DNA from: Aeromonas diversa CDC 2478-85
Lineage (GTDB): Bacteria > Pseudomonadota > Gammaproteobacteria > Enterobacterales > Aeromonadaceae
NCBI RefSeq assembly: GCF_000819805.1
Contig: NZ_CDCE01000020.1
Coordinates: 141,162-205,161, forward strand
Reading direction: 5' to 3'
DNA: 64,000 bases
The notes under the pieces were generated by a model, which searched no databases, was not told the origin of the DNA, and saw only the letters and a list, made by a program, of their open reading frames with translations. Both the position numbers and the translations under genes were made by a program. Positions 34,930 to 43,658 of this stretch are shown piece by piece. Each line of letters starts with the position of its first letter. Within the stretch, counting starts at the first letter, position 1.

Positions 34930-37900
34930 ATGCTCCACCGCTGGTTGAGTCGGGCCTGGCTGGCCTTGGGGATCCTGTTCGTGCTGCTGGCCATCGGGAT
35001 CAGCGCCGTCCGTCTGGGTGGTCCCCTGCTCAACCAGCACAAGGAGTCGCTCGTCACCGGGTTGCTCGGGCCCGGGGCCCGGGTCGAGAGCCTGGGGTTA
35101 ACCTGGGTCGGGCGAGGGCCCGCCCTCTCGTTGCAGGGGCTTAGCCTCGCTTCCCCCGATGGCCGCATCGAATTCACCCTGGCGCAGGCCTCGATCAAGC
35201 TGGATCTCTGGCGCTCTCTGCGCAGCGCCTCCCCCCATTTTCGCGAGCTGCGGCTGCACCGGCTCGATCTCGCCATCGATCTGACCCGCCCTCGCCAGGA
35301 TCCCCAGGAAGAGGTGCGGCAGCTCGATGCGCTGCTCGAGGTGGTGCTGGGCAGCTTTCGTCGTTTCTCCCTGTTCGACAGCCGAGTGCGTCTCAAGACA
35401 CCGTTGGGAGAGCTCACCACCCTCAGCGTCGCCGAGCTGGGTTGGCAGAACCGGGGCAATCGCCATCAAGGGGTCGGCAAGGCCTATCTGGTGGATGGGC
35501 TCGGCGAGAGCACGCTGGATCTCATCATCGATCTCAAGGGGCGTTCCCATCGTCTCGACGATCTCTCGGGGCGCCTCTATCTAGGGGCTCATCGCCTCAA
35601 TATCACCCCCCTGTTGGCACGGGTCCACGCCGGAGAGCCGCGCCTCGAAGGGCAGCTCGATCTGCAGTTGTGGAGCGAGTTCAAGGGGCGCGAGTGGGGC
35701 GAGAGCCTGCTTAAATTTGGCAACAACTATCTGATCTGGCAAGAGAAAGGTCAGATGCACCGGCTTGGGCTGAGCGGTGGTCAGATCCAGCTGCGGCGGG
35801 ATGACCACGAGTGGCAGCTGGCCAGCTACGACGTACAGCTCAAACTCGACGAGCGGCCCTGGCTGCGCAGCCAGTTGCAGCTGGAGCGGCGCGGCGATCG
35901 CATCACCGGCATTATTCCCAAGATAGAATTCGGCAAGCTGGCCCTGCTCGGCCAAATTGTCTCTGGCCTCTATCCCGAGGCAACCGGCGCGCTGGCAACC
36001 ATGAAGCCCAGCGGCGAGCTCCACGATCTGACCCTGCTGGCCGATGCCGATTGGCAACATCCGAGCCTCAGCGGCACCCTGCAAGGGCTGGGGCTGCAGC
36101 AATGGCAGTGGGTGCCGGGCTTTAGCGCGCTGGATGGGCGTTTCTGGCTGACGCCCGAGCAGGGGGCCCTAACCCTGAGTCTGGGTAAGGACAGGATCGA
36201 TACCGGGGGCCATTTCAAGCGCCCCATCGCCGTCGATCGCTTCAGTGGTCGGCTCGACTGGTGGCGAGAGCAGGGCAACTGGGTGCTCTATGGCCAGGAC
36301 ATCACGCTCTCCAACCCGGATCTCAGCCTGGCCACCCGTTTTCGTCTCGATCTGGAGGCGCGCCCCTTCCTGGCCCTGACCGGCGCTGTGGATGTAAAAA
36401 ATGCCGCTCATGCGGATCGCTACTACCCCCTGCACGCCATGGACAAGGGGTTGGTCGACTACCTGAGTGCCTCCCTGCAGGGAGGGCAGGCCAAGGGAGC
36501 CAGCCTGCTCTGGTACGGTGCCCTGCAAGACTTCCCCTATGCCGGCGGTGAGGGGATCTTCCAGGCCGCCGTTCCCCTCGAGAAGGCCACCTTCCAGTTC
36601 GACCCCGGTTGGCAACCGCTCACCGACCTGCGCCTCGATCTGCTGTTCCAGAACGCCTCTCTCGACATGCAGAGCGAGAGTGCCCGCCTCGGCAAGGCCA
36701 GGGCCGAGCGCATTCATGCCCTGATCCCGGATCTCGCCCCCGACGCCCACCTCTATATCGCCGCCAAGGTGGCGGGGGATGGGCGGGAGGTGAGCCGCTA
36801 TCTCATCGACTCCCCCCTCAAGAATTCGGTGGGCCAGGCCCTCGAGCAGGTGCAGGTGAGTGGTCCCCTGCGAGGGGATCTGCGACTCGATATCCCCCTC
36901 AACGGCGCCGAGGTGAAGGTGGCGGGGCAGGCGGACTTTGAGGGCGGCAAGGTGCGTCTGGCGGCGCTCGATCTCCCCCTGGAGGCGGTCAAGGGTACCC
37001 TCGATTTCGACAACGACAAGACGGGTTTCAAGGGACTGACGGCCCGCCTCTACGGTAACCCTGTCACCCTCGACTACAGCGGTGCCGTGCGTCCGGCCGG
37101 ATACCGGGTCGACGTGGGGATCAAGGGGGAGTGGGATCAGCGGCGCTCGACCCTGAGGGCGCCGGGCATGGAGGTGCTCAAGGGCCAGAGCCGTTGGGGC
37201 GGTCAGGTGGGGGTCGATCTCAATGAGTCGCAGCCGCTGCAATTTAGCGTCGATCTCGCCTCGGATCTGCGCGGGATGGCGCTGGATCTGCCGGCCCCGC
37301 TGACCAAGGAGGCGGCGGCTCGCCTGCCCATGCGTATCACGGCGCGAGGACAGAATGGCAAGGCCGACATTCATGGGGTGCTGGGGAGCGAACACAACCT
37401 AGCGGCCCGCCTCGACTATGGCCAGAGCCCGGCGCGCCTGACCCGGCTGCGGGCCAATCTGGGTCAACCGGGTACCCGGGTGATCCGCGATGCCCCCATG
37501 GTGCTGACCATCAATCAGGAGCGGGTCGATGTCGGGGCCTGGCTGTCTCGTCTCTCGGGCTGGTTGCCGGCTCGGGGTGAGGGGGGGCCGACGCTGGAAG
37601 GACCGGCCTTCTGGCCCTCACCCTGGTGGGTGGACGGGCGTGTCAATCAGGCCAAGATAGGGTCGGCCACCCTCAAGGCGGTGCAATTTACCGTGGGGGC
37701 GGTGGCCGGGGCCACCGAGGTGATGATCGACAGTCCCCAGGTGCTCGGGGTGGTGCGGGTGCCCACGCGCCGGAGCCAGCCGGTCGAGGCCCAGTTTGGC
37801 CGCCTGCACTGGTCGGGCTCGAGTGATGACTTCCGTGGCAAGCCCGATCCGGTGCAGGAACAGGCTCTGCTCGGGCAGATCCCCTGGATGACCTTCACCT

Positions 37901-38754
37901 GTGCCGATTGCCGCTTCGGTGAGCTGCCCCTCGGTCAGGTGAGTGGGGAGCTTAAACCCGCCCCCGACCGGGTCACTCTGGATCGCTTCAAGATGGAGCT
38001 GGCGGGGTCGACCCTGAGCGGCAAGGGGGGCTGGTATCGCGACGGGGAGCGGATGCAGACTCGCCTCGAGGGAAGGCTCAAGAGCGCCAACAGCGAGCTG
38101 CTGCTGCATCGCTTTGGCTATGTCTCTCCCCTTGGCGATACCCCGGCCGACATCGGGTTCAGCACGGGCTGGCAGGATGTTCCCTGGCGCCCGCAGCTGG
38201 CGACCCTGGCGGGGGACGCCAGGGTGCATCTGGATGGTGGCACGATCCGCGAGGTCAACGATCGCGGGGCGCGCCTGCTCTCCTTCCTCAGCTTCGACTC
38301 CCTGGTGCGCAAGCTGAAACTCGATTTTCGCGACGTCTTCGACAAGGGTTTCTATTTCGAGTCCATCACTGCCACACTCAAGGCCCGACAGGGGGTGATC
38401 GAGAACCGGGATCTCTACATGAAGGGCGCCGCCGGCAACCTGCGTGGCGAGGGGGTGGCCGATCTGGTGAAGTGGGATCTCGACTACCAACTGAGTTTCT
38501 CACCCAATCTGGGGGGCACCCTGCCGGTGGTGGCGGCCTTCTCGGTGACGCCGGTGACCGGACTCTATGTCTTCGCCCTCTCCAAACTGCTTGAGCCCGT
38601 GGTGGATGTGGTGACCCGCATCGACTTCAGGGTGGAAGGGCCGCTCGATAATCCACATCTGAGCGAGGCGGGCCGCAACAAGGCGCGCATCAAGCTCAAT
38701 GCCGATCAGCGCAAAGAGGCCGAAGCGGCGGCAACGCCCCCCATTCGCCCCTGA
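34930..38754 (+). CDS. yhdP: AsmA-like phospholipid transport protein YhdP
   Basis: Very large envelope protein, 1274 aa, with one N-terminal membrane helix (about 10-32) and a long periplasmic repeated beta-groove body; a C-terminal AsmA/DUF3971 part ends near residue 1260. In E. coli YhdP, TamB and YdbH carry phospholipids from inner to outer membrane. Length matches E. coli YhdP (1266). ATG directly follows the rng stop. Confidence 0.94.
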   Translation: MLHRWLSRAWLALGILFVLLAIGISAVRLGGPLLNQHKESLVTGLLGPGARVESLGLTWVGRGPALSLQGLSLASPDGRIEFTLAQASIKLDLWRSLRSASPHFRELRLHRLDLAIDLTRPRQDPQEEVRQLDALLEVVLGSFRRFSLFDSRVRLKTPLGELTTLSVAELGWQNRGNRHQGVGKAYLVDGLGESTLDLIIDLKGRSHRLDDLSGRLYLGAHRLNITPLLARVHAGEPRLEGQLDLQLWSEFKGREWGESLLKFGNNYLIWQEKGQMHRLGLSGGQIQLRRDDHEWQLASYDVQLKLDERPWLRSQLQLERRGDRITGIIPKIEFGKLALLGQIVSGLYPEATGALATMKPSGELHDLTLLADADWQHPSLSGTLQGLGLQQWQWVPGFSALDGRFWLTPEQGALTLSLGKDRIDTGGHFKRPIAVDRFSGRLDWWREQGNWVLYGQDITLSNPDLSLATRFRLDLEARPFLALTGAVDVKNAAHADRYYPLHAMDKGLVDYLSASLQGGQAKGASLLWYGALQDFPYAGGEGIFQAAVPLEKATFQFDPGWQPLTDLRLDLLFQNASLDMQSESARLGKARAERIHALIPDLAPDAHLYIAAKVAGDGREVSRYLIDSPLKNSVGQALEQVQVSGPLRGDLRLDIPLNGAEVKVAGQADFEGGKVRLAALDLPLEAVKGTLDFDNDKTGFKGLTARLYGNPVTLDYSGAVRPAGYRVDVGIKGEWDQRRSTLRAPGMEVLKGQSRWGGQVGVDLNESQPLQFSVDLASDLRGMALDLPAPLTKEAAARLPMRITARGQNGKADIHGVLGSEHNLAARLDYGQSPARLTRLRANLGQPGTRVIRDAPMVLTINQERVDVGAWLSRLSGWLPARGEGGPTLEGPAFWPSPWWVDGRVNQAKIGSATLKAVQFTVGAVAGATEVMIDSPQVLGVVRVPTRRSQPVEAQFGRLHWSGSSDDFRGKPDPVQEQALLGQIPWMTFTCADCRFGELPLGQVSGELKPAPDRVTLDRFKMELAGSTLSGKGGWYRDGERMQTRLEGRLKSANSELLLHRFGYVSPLGDTPADIGFSTGWQDVPWRPQLATLAGDARVHLDGGTIREVNDRGARLLSFLSFDSLVRKLKLDFRDVFDKGFYFESITATLKARQGVIENRDLYMKGAAGNLRGEGVADLVKWDLDYQLSFSPNLGGTLPVVAAFSVTPVTGLYVFALSKLLEPVVDVVTRIDFRVEGPLDNPHLSEAGRNKARIKLNADQRKEAEAAATPPIRP

Positions 38755-38845
38755 GTGAGATGGACAAGCAGATCGGCGTGCAGGGAAACCCCTGTGCCTG
38801 CCTTCTCGGGAGGGGGGAGTACACAATGGATAAGGAAAATCTGTC

Positions 38846-39436
38846 ATGGACGACATGCGCTGGCAAACCATGCCACCACGGCAACACGCTTTGCTTCAGA
38901 CCTTGGCCCATCAGGGAGAGGCACATCCCGACATAGAGGCGGCGGTCGTGGTCGGGTCATTGGCCAAGGGGACAGCAGACCGGGTCTCGGATGTCGATGT
39001 CTTGCTCCTGGCCACCCCCGGATTTCATCGGCAGGCCGAGCCGCTGGTGCGTGCCATCGTGGGGGATCGAGAGATCTTTCACTGCTGGCAAGGGGAGCAC
39101 GATGAGGACGCCTCCTACTGGCGCTATATCTTCTGCGACATGACCAGCATCGAAATCCATATCCTCGACAGGGGCGTCACTTTCCCTCTGGCAAGACCCT
39201 ATCTCACGCTCTTCGATAAGGCCGCTTGTGTACCCGCACTGGAGGTCAGCGGACCGACCCCCAGCCATTGGGATTTTCCCGCTTATATGGCGCAAGGGGG
39301 TGGACTGGTGTGGGAGCTGTTTGATTGTCTCAAATGGGCAGAGCGTGGCCAGCGGGCTCTGGTCAGGCACCATCTTCGCAAGTTATTGGCCGAAATGGAC
39401 AAGGATCCCCATCTCTCATCACCTCCGGAGGCATGA
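38846..39436 (+). CDS. stand-alone nucleotidyltransferase-fold protein
   Basis: A 196-aa soluble protein with the Pol-beta nucleotidyltransferase signature GS-x10-DxD: Gly37-Ser38 and Asp49/Asp51 in GSLAKGTADRVSDVDVLLL, with a possible third carboxylate in SIEIHILD near residue 108. The fold is shared by aminoglycoside/lincosamide nucleotidyltransferases and by MNT/AMPylating antitoxins; I cannot say which substrate applies. No HEPN partner gene is next to it. It lies between yhdP and the nitrilase gene. RBS AAGGAAAA, 91 bases after yhdP. Confidence 0.75.
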   Translation: MDDMRWQTMPPRQHALLQTLAHQGEAHPDIEAAVVVGSLAKGTADRVSDVDVLLLATPGFHRQAEPLVRAIVGDREIFHCWQGEHDEDASYWRYIFCDMTSIEIHILDRGVTFPLARPYLTLFDKAACVPALEVSGPTPSHWDFPAYMAQGGGLVWELFDCLKWAERGQRALVRHHLRKLLAEMDKDPHLSSPPEA

Positions 39437-39439
39437 GCC

Positions 39440-40291
39440 ATGTGGCTATGTGCATTACAGCTGGTATCGGGTCGCCATTGGCCCGACAACCGTGCCCAAA
39501 TTACCGAACTGCTGGCCGAGCTGCCGGCCGAGCGCCCACTGCTGGCCCTGCTGCCGGAGAATTTCGCCCTGTTTGGGGAGCGGCAAGGTTACCTTGATGG
39601 CGCCGAATCGCTCGGGGAGGGGCCGATCCAGGCCCAGCTGTCCGAGTGGGCCCGCGAGCACAACATCTGGCTGGTGGCCGGCGCCATGCCGACCCGCATC
39701 GAGGGGGAGGCGCGCATCCACACCAGCTCGTTGGTGTTTGACCCGCAAGGGGCCTGCCGGGGCGTCTATCACAAGTTGCACCTGTTCGATGTGGACGTGG
39801 CCGACAGCCAGGGGCGCTACCGGGAGTCGGAGAGCTTCAGCCCGGGCGAGACGCCGGTCACCGTGCCCTCGCCACTCGGGACGCTGGGGCTCTCCATCTG
39901 TTATGATCTGCGCTTTCCCGAGCTATATCGCACCCTGGTGGCTGCCGGGGCTCGTATCCTGCTGGTGCCGGCCGCCTTCACCCGCTTTACCGGGGCCGCT
40001 CACTGGGAGACCCTGCTTAGGGCTCGCGCCATCGAGAACCAATGTTGGGTGGTGGCGGCCAATCAGGGGGGCGATCATGAAACCGGCCGTGAGACCTTCG
40101 GCCACAGCATGATCGTCGACCCTTGGGGCACAGTGGTCGCCTGTAAGGGAGAGGGGCCCGGCGTGGTGAGCGCCCGCTTCGACCCGGAGCAGGCCACCTT
40201 GCTGGGTGAGCGCATGCCGGTGCTGCGCCATGCCCGCCTGATGAACATGAACGCCGAACACGGCGATGGAGAACAGATTGAGTCTACTTGA
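39440..40291 (+). CDS. carbon-nitrogen hydrolase (Nit1-type, probable deaminated glutathione amidase)
   Basis: Nitrilase-superfamily amidase, 283 aa, with the complete catalytic triad Glu40 ([10 protein letters not shown]), Lys112 (YHKLHLFDV) and Cys154 ([11 protein letters not shown]). Sequence around these residues fits the Nit1/NitA group that repairs deaminated glutathione. gshA for glutathione synthesis lies 7.6 kb downstream. ATG at 39440, 3 bases after the gene before it, preceded by GGAGG; the 3' end overlaps tldD. Confidence 0.88.
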   Translation: MWLCALQLVSGRHWPDNRAQITELLAELPAERPLLALLPENFALFGERQGYLDGAESLGEGPIQAQLSEWAREHNIWLVAGAMPTRIEGEARIHTSSLVFDPQGACRGVYHKLHLFDVDVADSQGRYRESESFSPGETPVTVPSPLGTLGLSICYDLRFPELYRTLVAAGARILLVPAAFTRFTGAAHWETLLRARAIENQCWVVAANQGGDHETGRETFGHSMIVDPWGTVVACKGEGPGVVSARFDPEQATLLGERMPVLRHARLMNMNAEHGDGEQIEST

Positions 40292-41726
40292 GCAGGTCAG
40301 CGCCTCGCTGCTGACCCCCCACGACCTCGACCCGAACCGGCTCGAGGGGCTGCTCGGCAGCCTGATGAGCCACAGGATCGATTTTGGCGATCTCTATTTC
40401 CAACGCAGCTGGCACGAGTCCTGGATGCTGGAAGACGGCATCGTCAAGGACGGCAGTTACAACATCGATCAGGGGGTCGGGGTGCGCGCCGTCAGCGGGG
40501 AGAAGACCGGGTTCGCCTACTCGGACGAGCTGAGCCTCACCGCCCTGGAGCAATCTGTGGTGGCCGCCCGTGGCATCGCCGAGAGCGGTGGTCACGGTCG
40601 GGTACAGGCCTGGCAACGCAGCCAGGCCGGACTCCTCTACCCGGCGATGGACCCGCTCGAGAGCCTTTCCAAGCAGCAGAAGATAGCCCTGCTCGAGCAG
40701 ATGGATCGCTTCGCCCGCAGTCTGGATCCCGCCATCAGCCAGGTGATGGCCTCCATCAGCGGGGTCTACGAAGAGGTGCTGGTGGCCGGCAGCGACGGCA
40801 CCCTGGCCGCCGACATTCGCCCCCTGGTGCGTCTGTCGGTCACCGTCATCGCCGAGCGCGGCGGTCGCCGTGAGCGCGGCAGTGGCGGCGGCGGCGGTCG
40901 CTTCGGCTATGACTGGTTCCTCGAGCTCGAGGGGGACGAGAGTCGCGCCTTCGGCTATGTGCGCGAGGCGGTGCGCCAAGCCCTGGTCAACCTGGAGGCC
41001 ATCGACGCCCCGGCCGGCACCATGCCGGTGGTGCTCGGCGCCGGCTGGCCTGGTGTGCTGCTGCACGAGGCAGTCGGCCACGGTCTGGAGGGGGACTTCA
41101 ACCGCAAGGGCTCCTCGGCCTATGCGGGCCGCATCGGCGAGCGGGTGGCCTCTAGCCTGTGCACCATAGTCGACGACGGCACCCTGAGCGGGCGGCGCGG
41201 CTCTGTCACTATCGATGACGAGGGGACGCCGGGTGGTTACAACGTGCTGATCGAGAACGGCATCCTCAAGGGCTACTTGCAGGACAAGCAGAATGCCCGC
41301 CTGATGGGGGTGCCCCTGACCGGCAACGGTCGGCGCGAGTCGTATGCCAGCCTGCCGATGCCGCGCATGACCAACACCTATATGCTGGCCGGCGAGTCGG
41401 ATCCGCAGGAGATCATCGCCTCGGTCAAGCGCGGCATCTATGCCCCCAACTTCGGCGGCGGTCAGGTCGACATCACCTCGGGCAAATTTGTCTTCTCCGC
41501 CTCCGAGGCCTACCTCATCGAGGACGGCAAGATCACCGCCCCCATCAAGGGAGCGACCCTGATCGGCAACGGCCCCGAGGCGATGAGCCAGGTCTCCATG
41601 GTTGGCAACGACCTCAAACTCGATCGCGGTGTGGGTGTCTGCGGCAAGGAGGGGCAGAGCGTACCGGTCGGCGTCGGCCAGCCCACCCTCAAGCTCGACC
41701 AGCTCACAGTGGGTGGCACCCAATAG
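40266..41726 (+). CDS. tldD: metalloprotease TldD
   Basis: Subunit of the TldD/TldE zinc protease that matures peptides such as microcin B17 and degrades CcdA. The 486-aa protein carries the metal site [11 protein letters not shown] (about 268-278) and follows E. coli TldD along its whole length. The start is uncertain: ATG at 40266 is in frame, but the TTG at 40278 has the better spacing to GGAGAA (40268-40273) and would start LSLLEQ like E. coli MSLNLV. Overlaps the amidase gene by 26 or 14 bases. Confidence 0.95.
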   Translation: MENRLSLLEQVSASLLTPHDLDPNRLEGLLGSLMSHRIDFGDLYFQRSWHESWMLEDGIVKDGSYNIDQGVGVRAVSGEKTGFAYSDELSLTALEQSVVAARGIAESGGHGRVQAWQRSQAGLLYPAMDPLESLSKQQKIALLEQMDRFARSLDPAISQVMASISGVYEEVLVAGSDGTLAADIRPLVRLSVTVIAERGGRRERGSGGGGGRFGYDWFLELEGDESRAFGYVREAVRQALVNLEAIDAPAGTMPVVLGAGWPGVLLHEAVGHGLEGDFNRKGSSAYAGRIGERVASSLCTIVDDGTLSGRRGSVTIDDEGTPGGYNVLIENGILKGYLQDKQNARLMGVPLTGNGRRESYASLPMPRMTNTYMLAGESDPQEIIASVKRGIYAPNFGGGQVDITSGKFVFSASEAYLIEDGKITAPIKGATLIGNGPEAMSQVSMVGNDLKLDRGVGVCGKEGQSVPVGVGQPTLKLDQLTVGGTQ

Positions 41727-41731
41727 CATCA

Positions 41732-41758
41732 ATCCCCGGCCTGGCCGGGGATTTTTTT
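41732..41758 (+). terminator. rho-independent terminator after tldD
   Basis: ATCCCCGGC-CTG-GCCGGGGAT followed by a T-run, 5 bases after the tldD stop. Confidence 0.9.
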
Positions 41759-41848
41759 ATCCTCCCAAAATGCGGCCGTGCGCCGCGTCAAATACCGGCT
41801 GTCTTGATTTATATATAAATAAAACAATGAGATAGTTTTAGTTTTTTC

Positions 41849-41901
41849 TTGAAATTCCCGTATGAGGCCGATATCTTGTCCGCGCTTTTCAACATACGGG
41901 A
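41849..41901 (+). promoter_or_regulatory. promoter with inverted repeat before the secreted protein gene
   Basis: TTGAAA (41849-41854), 17-base spacer, TATCTT (41872-41877). A 9-bp inverted repeat has one arm, TCCCGTATG (41856-41864), between the boxes and the other, CATACGGGA (41893-41901), just after the expected transcription start. That is the geometry of a repressor operator, but it could also fold in RNA. The 90 bases before it are AT-rich. Confidence 0.45.
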
Positions 41902-41912
41902 TAGTTAAAAAA

Positions 41913-42341
41913 ATGAAAAAAGCAGTTCTGTTTGCCCTGCTGGGCCTGCCCCTGATGGCCAATGCCGGTTTGCTGGACTCCGTGACCAAGTCTGTCACCG
42001 ACACCGTTACCACCAGCGTGACTGATGCCGCCGAGAGCGCCAAAAACAGCGCGATCGACGGTGCCTCCAACATGGCTCTGAAGACTGCCCTGGGTATCAA
42101 GGAAGGGGAATCCAACAAGCAGGCCATCGAAGCCAAGTTTGGCAAGCCGACCAAGAAGGCCAATGAAGCCGGTCTGGATGTCTGGACCTACGACATGAAT
42201 GCCATCAAGACTGCCCAGCCGACCATCGAGCAGATCGCCAAGGACGCATTCAAAGACACCGATCTGGCCAAGAAAGCCGTTGTCATCAAGTTTGAAGGCG
42301 AAACCGTCAAGAAACTGGATATCGCCGATCTGAGCGCCTGA
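41913..42341 (+). CDS. small exported helical protein of unknown function
   Basis: From the ATG at 41913 it is 142 aa, with a clear signal peptide (MKKAVLFALLGLPLMANA, cut before Gly19). A Thr/Ser/Val/Asp heptad-like stretch follows (SVTKSVTDTVTTSVTDAAESA, about 22-42), which may form an amphipathic helix or coil. The rest contains AIEAKFGKPTKKANEAGLDVWTYD, reminiscent of small BamE/SmpA-like folds, but without certainty. An upstream ATG at 41862 would destroy the signal peptide. Likely monocistronic. Confidence 0.75.
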   Translation: MKKAVLFALLGLPLMANAGLLDSVTKSVTDTVTTSVTDAAESAKNSAIDGASNMALKTALGIKEGESNKQAIEAKFGKPTKKANEAGLDVWTYDMNAIKTAQPTIEQIAKDAFKDTDLAKKAVVIKFEGETVKKLDIADLSA

Positions 42342-42470
42342 TAACTCATTTCGCCTGACGAGCTTGTCGATAAGCGCCGTAGTGAGACATCAGCCGGTCT
42401 AACCGACTGAAGAGCGCTTATCATGCAGTTCGTGGCACGAAATAAAAAGGGAGGCTCAGGCCTCCCTTGT
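42342..42470 (+). ncRNA. candidate structured 3' UTR or small RNA with terminator
   Basis: After the stop of the secreted protein gene a long-range stem GATAAGCGC (42369-42377) / GCGCTTATC (42414-42422) encloses a second stem CAGCCGGT-CTA-ACCGACTG (42391-42409, one mismatch). A rho-independent terminator follows: AAGGGAGGC-TCAG-GCCTCCCTT (42447-42468) with TGTTTTAT. Stacked stems ending in a terminator are the usual layout of 3'-UTR-derived small RNAs. No protein frame is convincing here. Confidence 0.45.
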
Positions 42471-42474
42471 TTTA
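42447..42474 (+). terminator. rho-independent terminator of the secreted protein transcript
   Basis: AAGGGAGGC-TCAG-GCCTCCCTT, then TGTTTTAT. It closes the transcript of the 142-aa secreted protein and of the candidate RNA. Confidence 0.82.
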
Positions 42475-42802
42475 TGCTGTTTCCTGATAACACCCCTTCC
42501 TTCGCATTAACTGTTTGGTCTCGTGAGAGACCTGTTATTTCCTCCAAATAAAAAGAGAAGAGCGTCATTGGCATCGACGCTTATTCGGTATTTTCTTGCC
42601 AGAAAGCTAATTCAATCCCGATTCAGGTCTTAATATTTTTCCGCCTCGTTGTCATTATTTCCCTTAATTATCAATTAGCTTGAATATGGTAGACCTAGAT
42701 TGTGGGTGGCCATATAGCCCGATAGGGTGTAGAGTGGTCAGGCTAAATCTTGACCTGATGAGGCATGGCGGGAGCATCAAGCACACTGACAGGGAGGAAT
42801 AT
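42475..42802. other. gene-free AT-rich stretch before the 58-aa gene
   Basis: About 330 bases with lower GC than the surroundings and no convincing reading frame. It contains a 6-bp hairpin, GGTCTC-GTGA-GAGACC (42517-42532). A promoter for the following small gene is expected within 42650-42780, but no boxes stand out. Confidence 0.5.
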
Positions 42803-42979
42803 ATGGAACAGTATCAATCCTGGCTGGGAGAATATCTGTTGAGCCGGCGTGACGGGGATCATGCCATGGCGGCAGACTTGGCGCGGGATATTGAAGCGTT
42901 CTGGGCCGAGCAGGGCAATAAAGAAGAAAGAGACAAGTGGCGCGGTCGTTATCGCCAGCATTTGGCGCAGGCGGTCTGA
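42803..42979 (+). CDS. 58-aa protein of unknown function
   Basis: Starts at the ATG at 42803 after a near-ideal GGGAGGAATAT site; upstream in-frame starts lack one. The protein is hydrophilic and mostly helical, with charged residues and three Trp (SWLGEYLLSRRDGDH, FWAEQGN, DKWRGRY). No signal peptide or membrane segment. Terminated by a strong hairpin 14 bases after the stop. The ribosome binding site and private terminator support a real gene; function unknown. Confidence 0.65.
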   Translation: MEQYQSWLGEYLLSRRDGDHAMAADLARDIEAFWAEQGNKEERDKWRGRYRQHLAQAV

Positions 42980-42993
42980 AACGGAAGCGATAG

Positions 42994-43020
42994 CGGGGCC
43001 TGTGGCCCCGTTCCTTTTTT
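42994..43020 (+). terminator. rho-independent terminator of the 58-aa gene
   Basis: CGGGGCC-TGT-GGCCCCG followed by TTCCTTTTTT. It lies between convergent genes, but the T-run supports only the plus strand. Confidence 0.85.
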
Positions 43021-43025
43021 GGGGC

Positions 43026-43424
43026 TCACAGCCACTCCAATCCCTGGTAGGGGGATAGCCTCAGGGCGGCGAGTCGGCTGGCCAGATCGCCGGCGTGGAT
43101 CTCCAGGCGGTGGCCATCCGGATCGAGCAGGTAAAGAGAGTCGCCCTCGCTGCGATTCTGTTTCCACTCCACGACACCGGCGGCGCGCAATCGGTCGCAA
43201 AAGGTGGCGAAGTGTTCGGGGTCGATGGCGAGGGCTACATGGGTGTAATCCTGGGCCGGGGCAGGCGTGTCGCGCGAGAGGCAGAGCCACAGCGCTCCCA
43301 GACTTAGGTAGGCTCCGCCGCTCCAGCGTACATGGGCGTGAAAGCCAAGCAGATCGCGATAGAAGGCGAGACTGCGCTCGAGATCGCCGGTAGCCAGGGT
43401 CAGGTGGTTGAGGCCGGTTAGCAT
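43026..43424 (-). CDS. fosA: FosA-type fosfomycin glutathione transferase
   Basis: Metal-dependent enzyme of the vicinal oxygen chelate fold that opens the fosfomycin epoxide with glutathione. The 132-aa protein keeps the metal ligands His7, His62 and Glu108, and Thr9, Trp46, Lys88, Ser92, Ser96, Tyr98 and Arg117, which line up (shift of 0 to 2) with FosA active-site residues; WKQNRSEG is nearly identical to known FosA. Homology to FosA is clear, while resistance level is not predictable. It stands next to no mobile element, so it is probably intrinsic. Confidence 0.85.
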   Translation of the reverse strand: MLTGLNHLTLATGDLERSLAFYRDLLGFHAHVRWSGGAYLSLGALWLCLSRDTPAPAQDYTHVALAIDPEHFATFCDRLRAAGVVEWKQNRSEGDSLYLLDPDGHRLEIHAGDLASRLAALRLSPYQGLEWL

Positions 43425-43434
43425 GTTCCAATTC

Positions 43435-43602
43435 CTAATGGGTGAGCCAGATCATCAGGCTGAAGAAGGTGGCCATGGCGCTGCCTATGCCAATGATCCA
43501 GTAAAACCCCTTGAGCCCCTGTTTGAAGGGGATGCGAAACCAGAGCAGGAAGAGATACCAGCCGAGCGCCAGCAGTAGGGGAATAAGAAACATTCGAGCC
43601 AT
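43435..43602 (-). CDS. small two-helix membrane protein
   Basis: From the ATG at 43602 (preceded by GTGAGGACGTG) it is 55 aa with two hydrophobic helices (about 4-21 and 30-53: [17 protein letters not shown] and [19 protein letters not shown]). A longer frame to 43659 has no better start. It ends 10 bases before fosA and is probably co-transcribed with it. Function unknown; divergent from the oxidoreductase gene. Confidence 0.65.
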   Translation of the reverse strand: MARMFLIPLLLALGWYLFLLWFRIPFKQGLKGFYWIIGIGSAMATFFSLMIWLTH

Positions 43603-43658
43603 CACGTCCTCACTGTTATGCTGTGGCCTCTTCGTTGCATACCTAATGGACTGTAACA

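Noticed and set aside
38846-39436. Toxin-antitoxin pair of HEPN/MNT type
   Set aside because: Only the nucleotidyltransferase is present; the neighbours are yhdP and a nitrilase, and no HEPN motif (RxxxxH) protein is adjacent.
42517-42532. Hairpin GGTCTC-GTGA-GAGACC as terminator
   Set aside because: Short stem and no T-run on either strand.
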